Below, in pieces: positions 18,034-26,809 of a DNA stretch of 34,522 nucleotides. Position numbers and translations under genes: made by a program. The DNA is from Acidobacteriota bacterium (GTDB lineage: Bacteria > Acidobacteriota > Vicinamibacteria > Vicinamibacterales > CAVVIG01): NCBI GenBank assembly GCA_025358945.1, contig JANYHS010000211.1, forward strand, positions 1-34,522, written 5' to 3'. Below the pieces are notes generated by a model. It was not told where the DNA came from. It was given only the letters and a program-made list of their open reading frames with translations, and did not search any database. Numbering within the stretch: the stretch's first letter is position 1; every line of letters starts with the position of its first letter.

Positions 18034-18666
18034 TCATCGGCCGACCACGACTTTGACCCGCGCGGCGATGCCGCCCAGGTCAGACTCCCCCGCCTGCTGG
18101 GACACGCCCGCCGTGCCGAGAATGCCCGACACATGGCTGTACTGCACGTCCCCCGCGATGCCGACCCATCGGTGCACACGAAACTCGGCGCCGCCGTTGA
18201 CGACAAACCCAGCGTGACGGGTGCTGACGTCGTCTCCCGGTTCGGCAAAGGACGAGGTCTCGGTGTAGCCGTACGACCCGAACCCGGCCGCAACGTAGGG
18301 ACGCACGGCCGGAAATTTCTTGAACCGGAAACGATACCCGCCCGTCACTTCAACCGGCGTGACCGTTGCGGTGAGCGGAATCCCGAGCTGAAACACCTTG
18401 CCCAGATTCAGGTACGCCCGTTGACCGGTCTGTCGAAATCGCGACGCGCTGATCTCCACGAAGAACGTGTCATGCACAACCACCTGGACGCCGCCGCCGA
18501 AGAACGGAAAGAACGTCTTGCCGAACGTGGCGTTGAACGTCTGCGTGGCGGCGAACGATTGCCCGGTCGCCATCGCGAACGGCCGAATCGAAAGCGGCGG
18601 CGGATCCTGCGCTAATACGGGCGCCGCGAGCACGAGACCGATGACCAGCAGCACGGTGGTTTTCAC
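18034..18666 (-). CDS. Outer membrane beta-barrel domain protein
   Basis: Signal peptide ([21 protein letters not shown]), alternating amphipathic strands (VTGGYRFRFKKFPAVRPYVAAGFGSYGYTE). Confidence 0.72.
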   Translation of the reverse strand: MKTTVLLVIGLVLAAPVLAQDPPPLSIRPFAMATGQSFAATQTFNATFGKTFFPFFGGGVQVVVHDTFFVEISASRFRQTGQRAYLNLGKVFQLGIPLTATVTPVEVTGGYRFRFKKFPAVRPYVAAGFGSYGYTETSSFAEPGDDVSTRHAGFVVNGGAEFRVHRWVGIAGDVQYSHVSGILGTAGVSQQAGESDLGGIAARVKVVVGR

Positions 18667-20312
18667 TTCGCCAACCCCAATCCGCGCAGCGCCGCCCGCG
18701 CATCCACGAGCCCGAACCCGAATGTGTTGTCGCGGCCCGGCGTACCGAGATCGACGGCGGTCTTTTCCAGGATGTCTTCAATCGCCGCAGGGTCGGTGAT
18801 CCCCTGCTGCATCAGCATCGCGGCGATGCCGGACACATGCGGCGCCGCCATCGACGTGCCGATGTACCCGATCGTCGCCAGCACGTCGAAGCGCGGCGCG
18901 CGGTACTGCGCCGGCGGCAGCAGGAACGTGTCGGTAAAGTTGTAGTCGAACGTCTGCTGCCAGACGAACCCGTCCCTGCCGAACCCGCGCTCCGACCCAC
19001 CAGGAGCAGACAGCTCAACGTAGGGTCCGGCGCTCGAGTAGTACGCGTGCGCCTTCGCGCGATCGACCGCGGCCACCGATACGACGCCGGAAATGCGCGA
19101 CGCGATTTCGGCCAGCACGCTGGTCGGATTCGTGCCGTAAGGCGGCACGGTGTCCTCGAACTCGTTTCCGGCAGAGACGACGATGAAGCAGCCTTTGCCG
19201 ACGGCGTAGCGCATGGCCGCTTCGATCACCGGCGCGCAGTCCACCTGATTCGGGTTGGTCCCACAGTTGGGCGGACCGGAGCTGCCGAGGCTCATGTTCA
19301 GGATCTTCGCGCCGTTGTCCGCCGCATACCGGATGCCGCGCGCCACGTCATCGTCGCTGCCGCCTTCGCTGCTGGCGCCGCCGAACAACACGTCCCAGGT
19401 GCTCGCCAGCACTTTCACCGGCATCAGCTTCACGTTGAACGCCACGCCCGCGGTGCCGATCGCGTCGTTTGTCAGCTGACCGATCGTGCCGCTGACGTGG
19501 GTCCCGTGTCCCTCGAAGTCGAGCGGAGGATTGACGCCCGCGGAAATCACATCGTAGGGCGCGACGATGCGCCCGGCGTTGCCGGCGCCGACCAGTTGCG
19601 GCGCACCCGAGTACGGAATCGTCACCTTGCCGAGCGCGGGATAGCGAATTCCGGCCCCGTCCCTGAATGACGGAATCGTCGCCGTGATCGTCGCGTTCTG
19701 GTAGGCCATCCCGGTGTCGATCACCGCGACCGTAATCGTGGAACCGGCCAGCGGCTGAATGTCCCACGCCTTTTCCAGATTGACAAGTGGGAGATTCCAC
19801 TGCAGCGTCGCGTACTCGGGATCGTTGGGGATCAACGTGGCGTGCACGCGGTACGCGGCCTGCGCGTATTGCACCTCAGGACGGCCCTGCAGCGCCTGCG
19901 CGACCATTTCTGGATCCTCGCTCGCATCGAGACGGACGATGTCGAAGTCCGCATACGACGCGCGGGTACCGAACTCGCCGGTGCTGCTTGCCGCGCGCAG
20001 CGCCGCTTTCCGATCGCCCATCGCCGCCTCGTCGCGGAACTTCACGATCAGGCGATCCGATCGATAACGCGCACCGGACGCGCTCACGCGATCGGTGGAT
20101 AACGCGGCCAGCAGGGCCCGCTTCCTCACCATCTGCTCCGACGCCGGCGTGTGGCTTTCGTCGCGGATGACGCCTTCGTCGATCGCCGTCAGGCCTACGT
20201 TCTGGAGGATGGCGAACGAAGACTCCACCACCGTCTGCCCGCGAAGGCTCAACACCAGCCCGCCGGCCACGGCTATGACCGCGCAAAGGGCGCGAACGCG
20301 AAATCCACTCAT
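18663..20312 (-). CDS. S8-family subtilisin-like serine peptidase
   Basis: Catalytic motifs [43 protein letters not shown]; inhibitor-like N-terminal propeptide; ATGA overlap with the beta-barrel gene. Confidence 0.94.
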   Translation of the reverse strand: MSGFRVRALCAVIAVAGGLVLSLRGQTVVESSFAILQNVGLTAIDEGVIRDESHTPASEQMVRKRALLAALSTDRVSASGARYRSDRLIVKFRDEAAMGDRKAALRAASSTGEFGTRASYADFDIVRLDASEDPEMVAQALQGRPEVQYAQAAYRVHATLIPNDPEYATLQWNLPLVNLEKAWDIQPLAGSTITVAVIDTGMAYQNATITATIPSFRDGAGIRYPALGKVTIPYSGAPQLVGAGNAGRIVAPYDVISAGVNPPLDFEGHGTHVSGTIGQLTNDAIGTAGVAFNVKLMPVKVLASTWDVLFGGASSEGGSDDDVARGIRYAADNGAKILNMSLGSSGPPNCGTNPNQVDCAPVIEAAMRYAVGKGCFIVVSAGNEFEDTVPPYGTNPTSVLAEIASRISGVVSVAAVDRAKAHAYYSSAGPYVELSAPGGSERGFGRDGFVWQQTFDYNFTDTFLLPPAQYRAPRFDVLATIGYIGTSMAAPHVSGIAAMLMQQGITDPAAIEDILEKTAVDLGTPGRDNTFGFGLVDARAALRGLGLAK

Positions 20313-20318
20313 GCGTGT

Positions 20319-20324
20319 ATTCTA
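20319..20324 (-). promoter_or_regulatory. Candidate -10 element (TAGAAT) for the S8 peptidase gene
   Basis: Minus strand tagaat, 6 nt upstream of ATG at 20312. Confidence 0.4.
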
Positions 20325-20366
20325 TCGGCTGTCCATCGAGAATACTGCTCCATACAGAACTGTCAC

Positions 20367-21758
20367 ATGGCTGCCACACTGTTTCAAAAAGTCTGGGATG
20401 CGCACGCGGTTCGCGTGTTGCCGAGCGGACAAACACAGCTGTTCGTGGGATTGCATCTCGTCCATGAGGTGACGTCGCCGCAGGCATTCGACATGCTGCG
20501 CCAGAACGGCTGGAAGGTCCCCTTCCCCGAGCGCACGTTTGCCACGGCCGATCACATCGTGCCGACGCTGTCGCAGAAGCGGCCGTTCCTCGACATGATG
20601 GCCGAGCAGATGATGGGCTCGCTCGAGCGCAACTGCCGCGATGCCAGCATCAAGCTCTGGGCGCCCGACAACGACAACCAGGGCGTGGTCCATGTCATCG
20701 GCCCGGAACTGGGACTGACCCAGCCGGGAATGACGATCGCGTGCGGCGATAGTCACACGTCCACACACGGCGCCCTGGGCGCGATTGCTTTCGGCATCGG
20801 CACGTCGCAGGTGCGCGATGTGCTCGCGTCCCAGTGCCTCGCGCTCGATCCGCTGAAGGTGCGGCGCATCGACATCACCGGCAGACTCAGCCGCGGCGTC
20901 TTCGCGAAGGACGTGATCCTGACGATCATCCGCCGTCTCGGCGTCCACGGCGGCGTCGGCTTCGCGTACGAGTACGGCGGCGAGACCATCGATGCGATGA
21001 CGATCGACGAGCGCATGACGATCTGCAACATGTCGATCGAGGGCGGCGCGCGCATCGGCTACGCCAACCCGGACCAGACGACGTTCGACTATCTCCGCGG
21101 CCGTCCGTTCGCACCCCAGACGGGTGATGCATTCGAGCACGCGGTGGCCTGGTGGCGCGAGATGGCGTCGGATCCCCACGCGCGCTACGACGATCGCGTG
21201 ACGTTCAACGCGGCCACCATCGAGCCGACGGTCACCTGGGGCATCAACCCCGGCCAGTCGGTGGCCGTCTCGGAACCGATTGACGCAGCGCCGGATGACG
21301 AGGCACTGGCGTTCATGGGATTCAAGCCGGGCTCGCGGGTGCAGGGCACACGGATCGACGTCGCGTTCATCGGCTCGTGTACCAATGGCCGCCTCTCCGA
21401 TCTCGAAGAAGCGGCACGCATCGTCAAGGGGCATCACGTGGCGAAACACGTGAAGGCGCTGATCGTCCCCGGATCGCGCGCGGTCAGCCGCGCGGCGGAA
21501 GCCATCGGCCTGCACGAGGTGTTCATCGCCGCCGGATTCGAATGGCGCGGCGCCGGCTGCTCGATGTGCCTTGGGATGAACCCGGACAAACTCGAAGGAC
21601 AGCAAGTGTCGGCGTCCTCGTCGAACCGCAACTTCAAGGGACGTCAGGGCAGTCCCACGGGACGCACGCTGCTGATGAGCCCGGCGATGGTCGCCGCCGC
21701 GGCGATTGCCGGGGAAGTCGTGGACGTGCGCGAGATGTTGGAAGGAGTTCCCGCATGA
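20367..21758 (+). CDS. leuC: 3-isopropylmalate dehydratase large subunit
   Basis: [44 protein letters not shown]...[25 protein letters not shown]...[11 protein letters not shown]...[15 protein letters not shown]. Confidence 0.97.
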   Translation: MAATLFQKVWDAHAVRVLPSGQTQLFVGLHLVHEVTSPQAFDMLRQNGWKVPFPERTFATADHIVPTLSQKRPFLDMMAEQMMGSLERNCRDASIKLWAPDNDNQGVVHVIGPELGLTQPGMTIACGDSHTSTHGALGAIAFGIGTSQVRDVLASQCLALDPLKVRRIDITGRLSRGVFAKDVILTIIRRLGVHGGVGFAYEYGGETIDAMTIDERMTICNMSIEGGARIGYANPDQTTFDYLRGRPFAPQTGDAFEHAVAWWREMASDPHARYDDRVTFNAATIEPTVTWGINPGQSVAVSEPIDAAPDDEALAFMGFKPGSRVQGTRIDVAFIGSCTNGRLSDLEEAARIVKGHHVAKHVKALIVPGSRAVSRAAEAIGLHEVFIAAGFEWRGAGCSMCLGMNPDKLEGQQVSASSSNRNFKGRQGSPTGRTLLMSPAMVAAAAIAGEVVDVREMLEGVPA

Positions 21759-21786
21759 GCCCCCAGCCCCAAGCCCCCAGCCCCAT
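21755..21786. repeat. GCCCCCA heptamer array at the leuD start
   Basis: ATGA + gccccca gccccaa gccccca gccccat. Confidence 0.8.
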
Positions 21787-22372
21787 GGGTCCCGTTTGTC
21801 AGGTCTCCGGGCGAGGCCTGCCATTGAAAGGCCACGACATCGATACCGACCGCATCATGCCGGCGCGCTTTCTGGTGGCCGTCTCGTTCGAAGGACTCGA
21901 ACAACACCTATTCGAGGACGACCGCAAGGCGGATCCGGGTCACGTGTTCAACGACACGCGCTTCAACGGCGCCTCGATTCTGGTCGTCAACACGAATTTC
22001 GGCTGTGGGTCGTCGCGCGAGCACGCGCCGCAGGGACTGGTACGCGCAGGTTACCGCGCAATCGTCGGCGAATCGTTCTCGGAAATTTTTCAGGGCAACT
22101 CGGCGATGCTCGGGATGCCGTGTTTTGTCGCGAGCCACGAGGACGTCGAACGGCTGCAGACATTGATCGCGAAGACGCCGGAGACCGTCATCGCCGCTGA
22201 CATCGCGAGTGGCGCGATCACCGCCGGATCGCTGACGCTGAACGCCGTGCTGCCGCCGGCGCTGCGCGATGGATTCCTGTCAGGGCAATGGAATCCGACC
22301 GCGATGCTGCTCGCCGACTTCGACCAGGTGCGTAACGTCGCCGCTCGTCTGCCATACGTCCGCGGATTCTGA
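21755..22372 (+). CDS. leuD: 3-isopropylmalate dehydratase small subunit
   Basis: [22 protein letters not shown]...[46 protein letters not shown] overlap with leuC; GAAGGAG upstream. Confidence 0.96.
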   Translation: MSPQPQAPSPMGPVCQVSGRGLPLKGHDIDTDRIMPARFLVAVSFEGLEQHLFEDDRKADPGHVFNDTRFNGASILVVNTNFGCGSSREHAPQGLVRAGYRAIVGESFSEIFQGNSAMLGMPCFVASHEDVERLQTLIAKTPETVIAADIASGAITAGSLTLNAVLPPALRDGFLSGQWNPTAMLLADFDQVRNVAARLPYVRGF

Positions 22373-22397
22373 TACGGGGCCAGGCTAGGGTCAGGCT

Positions 22398-22432
22398 GGG
22401 GTCGGAATAGGGTCAGACCCCGATCCGACCCC
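22398..22432. terminator. Intergenic hairpin between convergent leuD and LysR genes
   Basis: Perfect 9-bp arms ggggtcgga (22398-22406) / tccgacccc (22424-22432), with inner gggtcagaccc palindrome. Confidence 0.5.
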
Positions 22433-22439
22433 CCGCCCG

Positions 22440-23321
22440 TCATTTTTCTTTCTTTTCCTGAGCGACGGCAAGGAACGCGTCGGCGGCGTGAGAACGGTGC
22501 GCCTTCCTGCAGACCAGCGTCACCTGACGCTTGCGCGACACGCCGTTGACAAGAATCGCCACCAGCCGCCCGCTCGCGATCTCCGTAATCGCGCAGCGAC
22601 GTGGTAGCAGCGCGACCCCCAGCTTCAATTCCACCGCGCGCTTGATGCCGTCGAGGCTCGGCAGCGAAATGACCATGTGCAGCGGCACGTGATGCTCTTC
22701 AAAGAGCCGCAGCACGCGCTCGCGCGCCGGCGACGGATCGTTGTGCGCAACCACCGGCTCCTCGGCGATATCCGCCATCTCCACCTGACGGCGACCGGCC
22801 AGCGGATGCGACGGCGGCACCAGCAGCACCAACTCGTCGGTGCCAACCGGCACCTCGAGCAATCCTTCCTCTGACGGATGAAACGTGAGCGCACCGAAGT
22901 CGAGGCTGCCCTGCTGCACTTCGACCGCGATCTGGCGAGCCAGCACGCGCCGCACGTCAATCGCGATGTCCGGATATTGCTGGCGGAACCGCGCGATCAC
23001 CGGCAACAGCGTGTGAACCGCCGCCTCGTTGGCGCCGATCAGCACCCGCCCGCGCCGGAGGTCGCGCAGATCCCGCACCGCCGATTCGGTCTCTTCCGCC
23101 AGCCGGATCAGCCGCTGCCCGTAGTTCTGGAGCATCCGCCCCGCCTCGGTCAGCGTCCCGGTTTTCGACGAGCGATCGAACAGTTGCTCACCCAGTTCGA
23201 CCTCGAGCCGGCGCACCGCCTGGCTGACGGCCGGCTGCGTCCGGTGCACTTTCGCGGCGGCGCGCGAAAAGCTGCGCTCCTGGGCCACGGCGAGAAAGAT
23301 CTTCAGCGCGCCTAGATCCAT
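22440..23321 (-). CDS. LysR-family transcriptional regulator
   Basis: MDLGALKIFLAVAQERSFSRAAAKVHRTQPAVSQAVRRLEVELGEQLFDRSSKTGTLTEAG; substrate-binding domain follows. Confidence 0.95.
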   Translation of the reverse strand: MDLGALKIFLAVAQERSFSRAAAKVHRTQPAVSQAVRRLEVELGEQLFDRSSKTGTLTEAGRMLQNYGQRLIRLAEETESAVRDLRDLRRGRVLIGANEAAVHTLLPVIARFRQQYPDIAIDVRRVLARQIAVEVQQGSLDFGALTFHPSEEGLLEVPVGTDELVLLVPPSHPLAGRRQVEMADIAEEPVVAHNDPSPARERVLRLFEEHHVPLHMVISLPSLDGIKRAVELKLGVALLPRRCAITEIASGRLVAILVNGVSRKRQVTLVCRKAHRSHAADAFLAVAQEKKEK

Positions 23322-23403
23322 GGGCGCGAACTATAACATGGACTTATTTTTCGTTAATCATTATCGCTTTGACTTCTATTGCACCCAGGGCCACCATGAA
23401 GGC

Positions 23404-24633
23404 ATGAGTACGACCGCACGCGTCATCGTCTTCGATACCACCTTGCGCGACGGCGAACAGGCCCCGGGCTACTCGCTGGACGTGACGTCCAAGCTGACCA
23501 TGGCGCACGCCCTCGACGCGCTCGGCGTGGACATCATCGAAGCCGGATTCCCGATCGCGTCGCCGGCCGACTCCGAAGCGGTGCGCCAGATCGCGGCGGG
23601 CGTGCGGCGGCCGGTGATCGCGGCGCTGGCGCGGACCCGGGCCCAGGACATCGAAGAAGCGGCGCGCGCCCTCGCCCCCGCCGGGCGCTCGCGCATCCAC
23701 ACCTTTCTCGCGACATCAGATCTGCACCTCTCCGCCAAGCTGCGCATCACGCGCGACGAGTGCCTCGACTCGGCGGTCAGCGCCGTCACGCTCGCCCGCA
23801 ACTTCACCGACGATGTGGAGTTTTCGGCGGAGGATGCGACGCGCAGCGATCGCGACTTTCTCTGCCGCGTGATCGAAGCGGTGATCAACGCCGGCTGCAC
23901 GACAGTGAATCTGCCGGACACGGTTGGCTACGCCACGCCCGACGAGCTGCGCGAGTTCTTCGAGGAGATCATCACCCGTGTGCCCAACGCCGGCCGCGCG
24001 ATCTTCAGCACGCACTGCCACAACGATCTCGGCCTCGCCGTCGCCAACAGCCTCGCCGCGATTCAGGGCGGCGTGCGCCAGGTGGAGTGCTCGATCAACG
24101 GCATCGGCGAACGCGCGGGCAATGCGTCGCTCGAGGAACTGGTGATGGCGCTGCGCGTCCGGCCGGATCGCCTGCCGTTCGACACCGGCATCCGCTCGCA
24201 GGCGCTGTTCGAGACGAGCCAGCTGCTCTCGACGCTTACCAGCGAGCCCGTGCAGGCCAACAAGGCGATCGTCGGCCGCAACGCGTTCGCGCACGAAGCC
24301 GGCATCCACCAGGACGGCGTGCTGAAAGATGCGCGGACCTACGAGATCATGAAACCTGAAGACGTCGGCCAGTCGGTGTCGTCGCGGCTGGTGCTCGGCC
24401 GCCACTCCGGCCGCCACGCAGTGCAGTCACGGTGCGAGACGCTCGGCTTCACGCTGACGCCGGCGGAAGTCGGCGAGGTCTACCACGCCGTCATCTCGCT
24501 CGGCGAACACCGCAAGTCCATCGGCGACGGCGACCTGCGCCGCATCGTCGATCGCGTGCGGACGCCGGCGTCCGCGAGCGCCGCCGCCAGCACCGCGCAC
24601 GTCGAGACGGTCGGCTACGGACACGGGGTTTGA
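23404..24633 (+). CDS. leuA: 2-isopropylmalate synthase-family protein, short form without the C-terminal regulatory domain
   Basis: VIVFDTTLRDGEQAPGYSLDVTSKLTMAHALDALGVDIIEAGFPIASPADSEAV...FSTHCHNDLGLAVANSLAAIQGGVRQVECSINGIGERAGNASLEELVMAL...NAFAHEAGIHQDGVL. Confidence 0.92.
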   Translation: MSTTARVIVFDTTLRDGEQAPGYSLDVTSKLTMAHALDALGVDIIEAGFPIASPADSEAVRQIAAGVRRPVIAALARTRAQDIEEAARALAPAGRSRIHTFLATSDLHLSAKLRITRDECLDSAVSAVTLARNFTDDVEFSAEDATRSDRDFLCRVIEAVINAGCTTVNLPDTVGYATPDELREFFEEIITRVPNAGRAIFSTHCHNDLGLAVANSLAAIQGGVRQVECSINGIGERAGNASLEELVMALRVRPDRLPFDTGIRSQALFETSQLLSTLTSEPVQANKAIVGRNAFAHEAGIHQDGVLKDARTYEIMKPEDVGQSVSSRLVLGRHSGRHAVQSRCETLGFTLTPAEVGEVYHAVISLGEHRKSIGDGDLRRIVDRVRTPASASAAASTAHVETVGYGHGV

Positions 24634-24646
24634 AGAGAATGCCCTC

Positions 24647-25321
24647 GTGATTCCCCTCCGCGACGTCATCCCCTCTCGAACGACTCCCTACATCACCATC
24701 ACGATCATCGCGCTGAACGGCCTGGCGTGGCTGTTCGAGCTGTCGCTGCCGCACGAGGTCCTGTCCAACTTCCTGACCATCTACGGCGTCGTACCGGCGT
24801 ACTTCTCTGCGCCGACCTTGGTCACGTCGATGTTCCTGCACGGCAGCTGGTCGCACGTGCTCGGAAACATGTGGTACCTGTGGATCTTCGGCGACAACGT
24901 CGAGGACCGCGTCGGCCACGGGCGCTTCATCGTCTTTTACCTGCTGTGCGGGATCCTGGCGGCGCTCGGCCAGATGGCCGTGGATCCGACATCGACGCTG
25001 CCGACCATCGGCGCCAGCGGCGCGATTGCCGGCGTCATGGGCGCCTACTTCGTCCTCTACCCGCGCTCGCGGGTGCTGACGCTGATCCCGTGGATCTTCA
25101 TTCAGATCGTCGAGATGCCGACCGTGGTCCTGCTCGGCTTCTGGTTCGTGATGCAACTGTTCAGCGCCGGCGCGATCGCGGTGACGGCAAACAGCGGCGG
25201 AGGCGGAGGCGGCGGCGTCGCGTTTGCCGCGCACATTGCCGGCTTCCTTGTCGGCATGGCCGGCGTGCTGGTGTTCAGGAACCGCGCGCTGGATCCCTGG
25301 GAAGACGCGCGTAATTATTAG
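24647..25321 (+). CDS. Rhomboid-family intramembrane serine protease
   Basis: MFLHGSWSHVLGNMWYLWIFGDNVEDRVGHGRF, catalytic GASGAIAGVMGAYF and AAHIAGFLVG; GTG start. Confidence 0.94.
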   Translation: MIPLRDVIPSRTTPYITITIIALNGLAWLFELSLPHEVLSNFLTIYGVVPAYFSAPTLVTSMFLHGSWSHVLGNMWYLWIFGDNVEDRVGHGRFIVFYLLCGILAALGQMAVDPTSTLPTIGASGAIAGVMGAYFVLYPRSRVLTLIPWIFIQIVEMPTVVLLGFWFVMQLFSAGAIAVTANSGGGGGGGVAFAAHIAGFLVGMAGVLVFRNRALDPWEDARNY

Positions 25322-25465
25322 GGGGCTGGGGCTGCGTGCCCTTCTTCTTGCGAATCCGCACGCTGTCGCCAACGACGCCTAACTCCACTTCGCTGCGGGC
25401 CGCATGCCGAGCCGCTCGCGGACGGCCTGCGGAATCGTGACCTGACCTTGGGTCGTCACGCGCAT
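25321..25465 (-). pseudogene. AbrB/MazE/VapB-type (SpoVT-AbrB) remnant, frameshifted
   Basis: From 25465: MRVTTQGQVTIPQAVRERLGMRPAAKWS* (stop at 25379). One-base frame change gives continuous family-like SEVELGVVGDSVRIRKKKG. Confidence 0.6.
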
Positions 25466-25530
25466 GGTATTGCTCCTACCAGTCAGACTCGCACCGACGG
25501 CACAACGCGTCAACATGATCAGAAGACGGG

Positions 25531-25769
25531 CCACAGAGAACCAGAGACACCGAGGCACCGAGATCGTCGGAACGCGAGGGCCGCTAGCGCGCGATCGATT
25601 CGGCGGGAGCCGCGCAGCGGCGGCGATGCCGGAGTCGCGAAGAAACGCGAACCCGCCTGGATCGTATTCGTTCGCGTTTCTTCGCGATCCGGCATCACAC
25701 GTCGGCCTGCCACGCAGGCCGACCCGCCGAATCTTTCCGGCGCGCCTCTGTGGCTCTGTGACTCTGTGG
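25531..25769. repeat. Octamer-bounded multi-hairpin element
   Basis: Left ccacagag/aaccagag/acaccgag/gcaccgag (25531-25562); right inverted ctctgtgg/ctctgtga/ctctgtgg (25746-25769). Inside: arms 25625-25652 and 25670-25696 (27 bp, one bulge), 25701-25710 and 25714-25723 (10 bp perfect), and a 5-bp stem 25725-25742. Confidence 0.6.
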
Positions 25770-25780
25770 CGAGTTGATCC

Positions 25781-26809
25781 TCAGGACTTCGCGCGGATCT
25801 GGGCGGAGAGGCGGGCGATCTCGACGAGCAGCTTTTCGAGCTCGGCGTCGTACAGATCGGACGAAGTGGATTCCTTGCGCGCCTTCAATTCCTCGAGCTG
25901 CGCCTCGAGAGTGGCCCGGCGACGCATCAGTCCGGCTAACGCGGCGTCGGATGGCAGCGTCAGCACGGCATCCGGCTCGATGTAGGTCACGCGAGCGACC
26001 GCGCCATCCGTGCCGGGATTGGGCGCTTCGCGCCCGACGCCCGCCCCGGTGTCGTCGAGCAGCGGACGCTCCGTCGGCAGTTGCCCTTTCTGCTCGAACC
26101 ATTGGCGCACACCGGCGCTGGCATACGTGAATGCCTCCCACATCGAAACCCGGTTGTTGTGGTCAAGGTCAGCGGCGCCATCGTCGAACGCCTTGATGAA
26201 AAACTCTGCGAACATCGTCTCGAACTGCTGCGCGGCCGCGTCGGTCGAGGTCAGCACGACACGTCCGCGTCCGGCGAGCTTGCGCAGGAATGGGAAGCTG
26301 GCGGCGGTCGTGTTCACGAACACCAGCCGCCCTGGCACCGGCCGCAGGAGGTCGCTCCACTCGGTCGCGCTCAGATCAGGGCCCACCAGATTGAACTTGG
26401 CCTCCTCACCGTCGAGCGAGGTGCCGTGGCCGATGAGCAGCACCAGCAACTGATCGTCCTTCGTCATCCGCTTGCGGAAATCGGCCAGCGCACCGCGCAC
26501 GTTTTCGCGCGTCGCCGGCCGGACGCCGTCCTCGGCCTGCCCTGCCCCTGACCGGAGGGCCTCGCCGAGCACGATCAGCCTGGCCGGATCGTAGTGAAAC
26601 TTCCCGCGCAGCGTGTCGACGAACGACACACGCCATCTCGTGTATTTCTGGGCGTAGGGTTCACCACCAGATGCGCCGGTCACGACCAGCGCGTAGCGCT
26701 CCCCGGCGGACGCAGGGGACGCAAGGCTGAACGTCAGCAGAAGCGCGGCCGCAACCATCGTGCAGCGCCGAACGAATTCTGAATTCCGAATTCTGAATTC
26801 TGAATTCAT
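25781..26809 (-). CDS. Caspase-like (C13/C14 fold) protein, probably non-catalytic
   Basis: Signal peptide (MVAAALLLTFSLASPASA) then ERYALVVTGASGGEPYAQKYTRWRVSFVDTL...LLVLLIGHGTSLDGEEAKFNLVGPDLSATEWSDLL...RLVFVNTTAASFPFL. ATGA overlap with upstream gene; alternative start at 26758. Confidence 0.65.
   Translation of the reverse strand: MNSEFRIRNSEFVRRCTMVAAALLLTFSLASPASAGERYALVVTGASGGEPYAQKYTRWRVSFVDTLRGKFHYDPARLIVLGEALRSGAGQAEDGVRPATRENVRGALADFRKRMTKDDQLLVLLIGHGTSLDGEEAKFNLVGPDLSATEWSDLLRPVPGRLVFVNTTAASFPFLRKLAGRGRVVLTSTDAAAQQFETMFAEFFIKAFDDGAADLDHNNRVSMWEAFTYASAGVRQWFEQKGQLPTERPLLDDTGAGVGREAPNPGTDGAVARVTYIEPDAVLTLPSDAALAGLMRRRATLEAQLEELKARKESTSSDLYDAELEKLLVEIARLSAQIRAKS
26773..26809. repeat. 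TGAATTC/CGAATTC heptamer array at a gene start
   Basis: On the minus strand: ATGA ATTCAGA ATTCAGA ATTCGGA ATTCAGA ATTCG. Confidence 0.85.

Noticed and set aside
20322-21824. 500-aa minus-strand ORF
   Set aside because: Antisense to leuC; shadow ORF.
25448-25985. Plus-strand ORFs (109 aa and 173 aa) over the octamer element
   Set aside because: They translate repeat and hairpin DNA (TENQRHRGTE...) and then run antisense to the caspase-like gene; no protein-like features.
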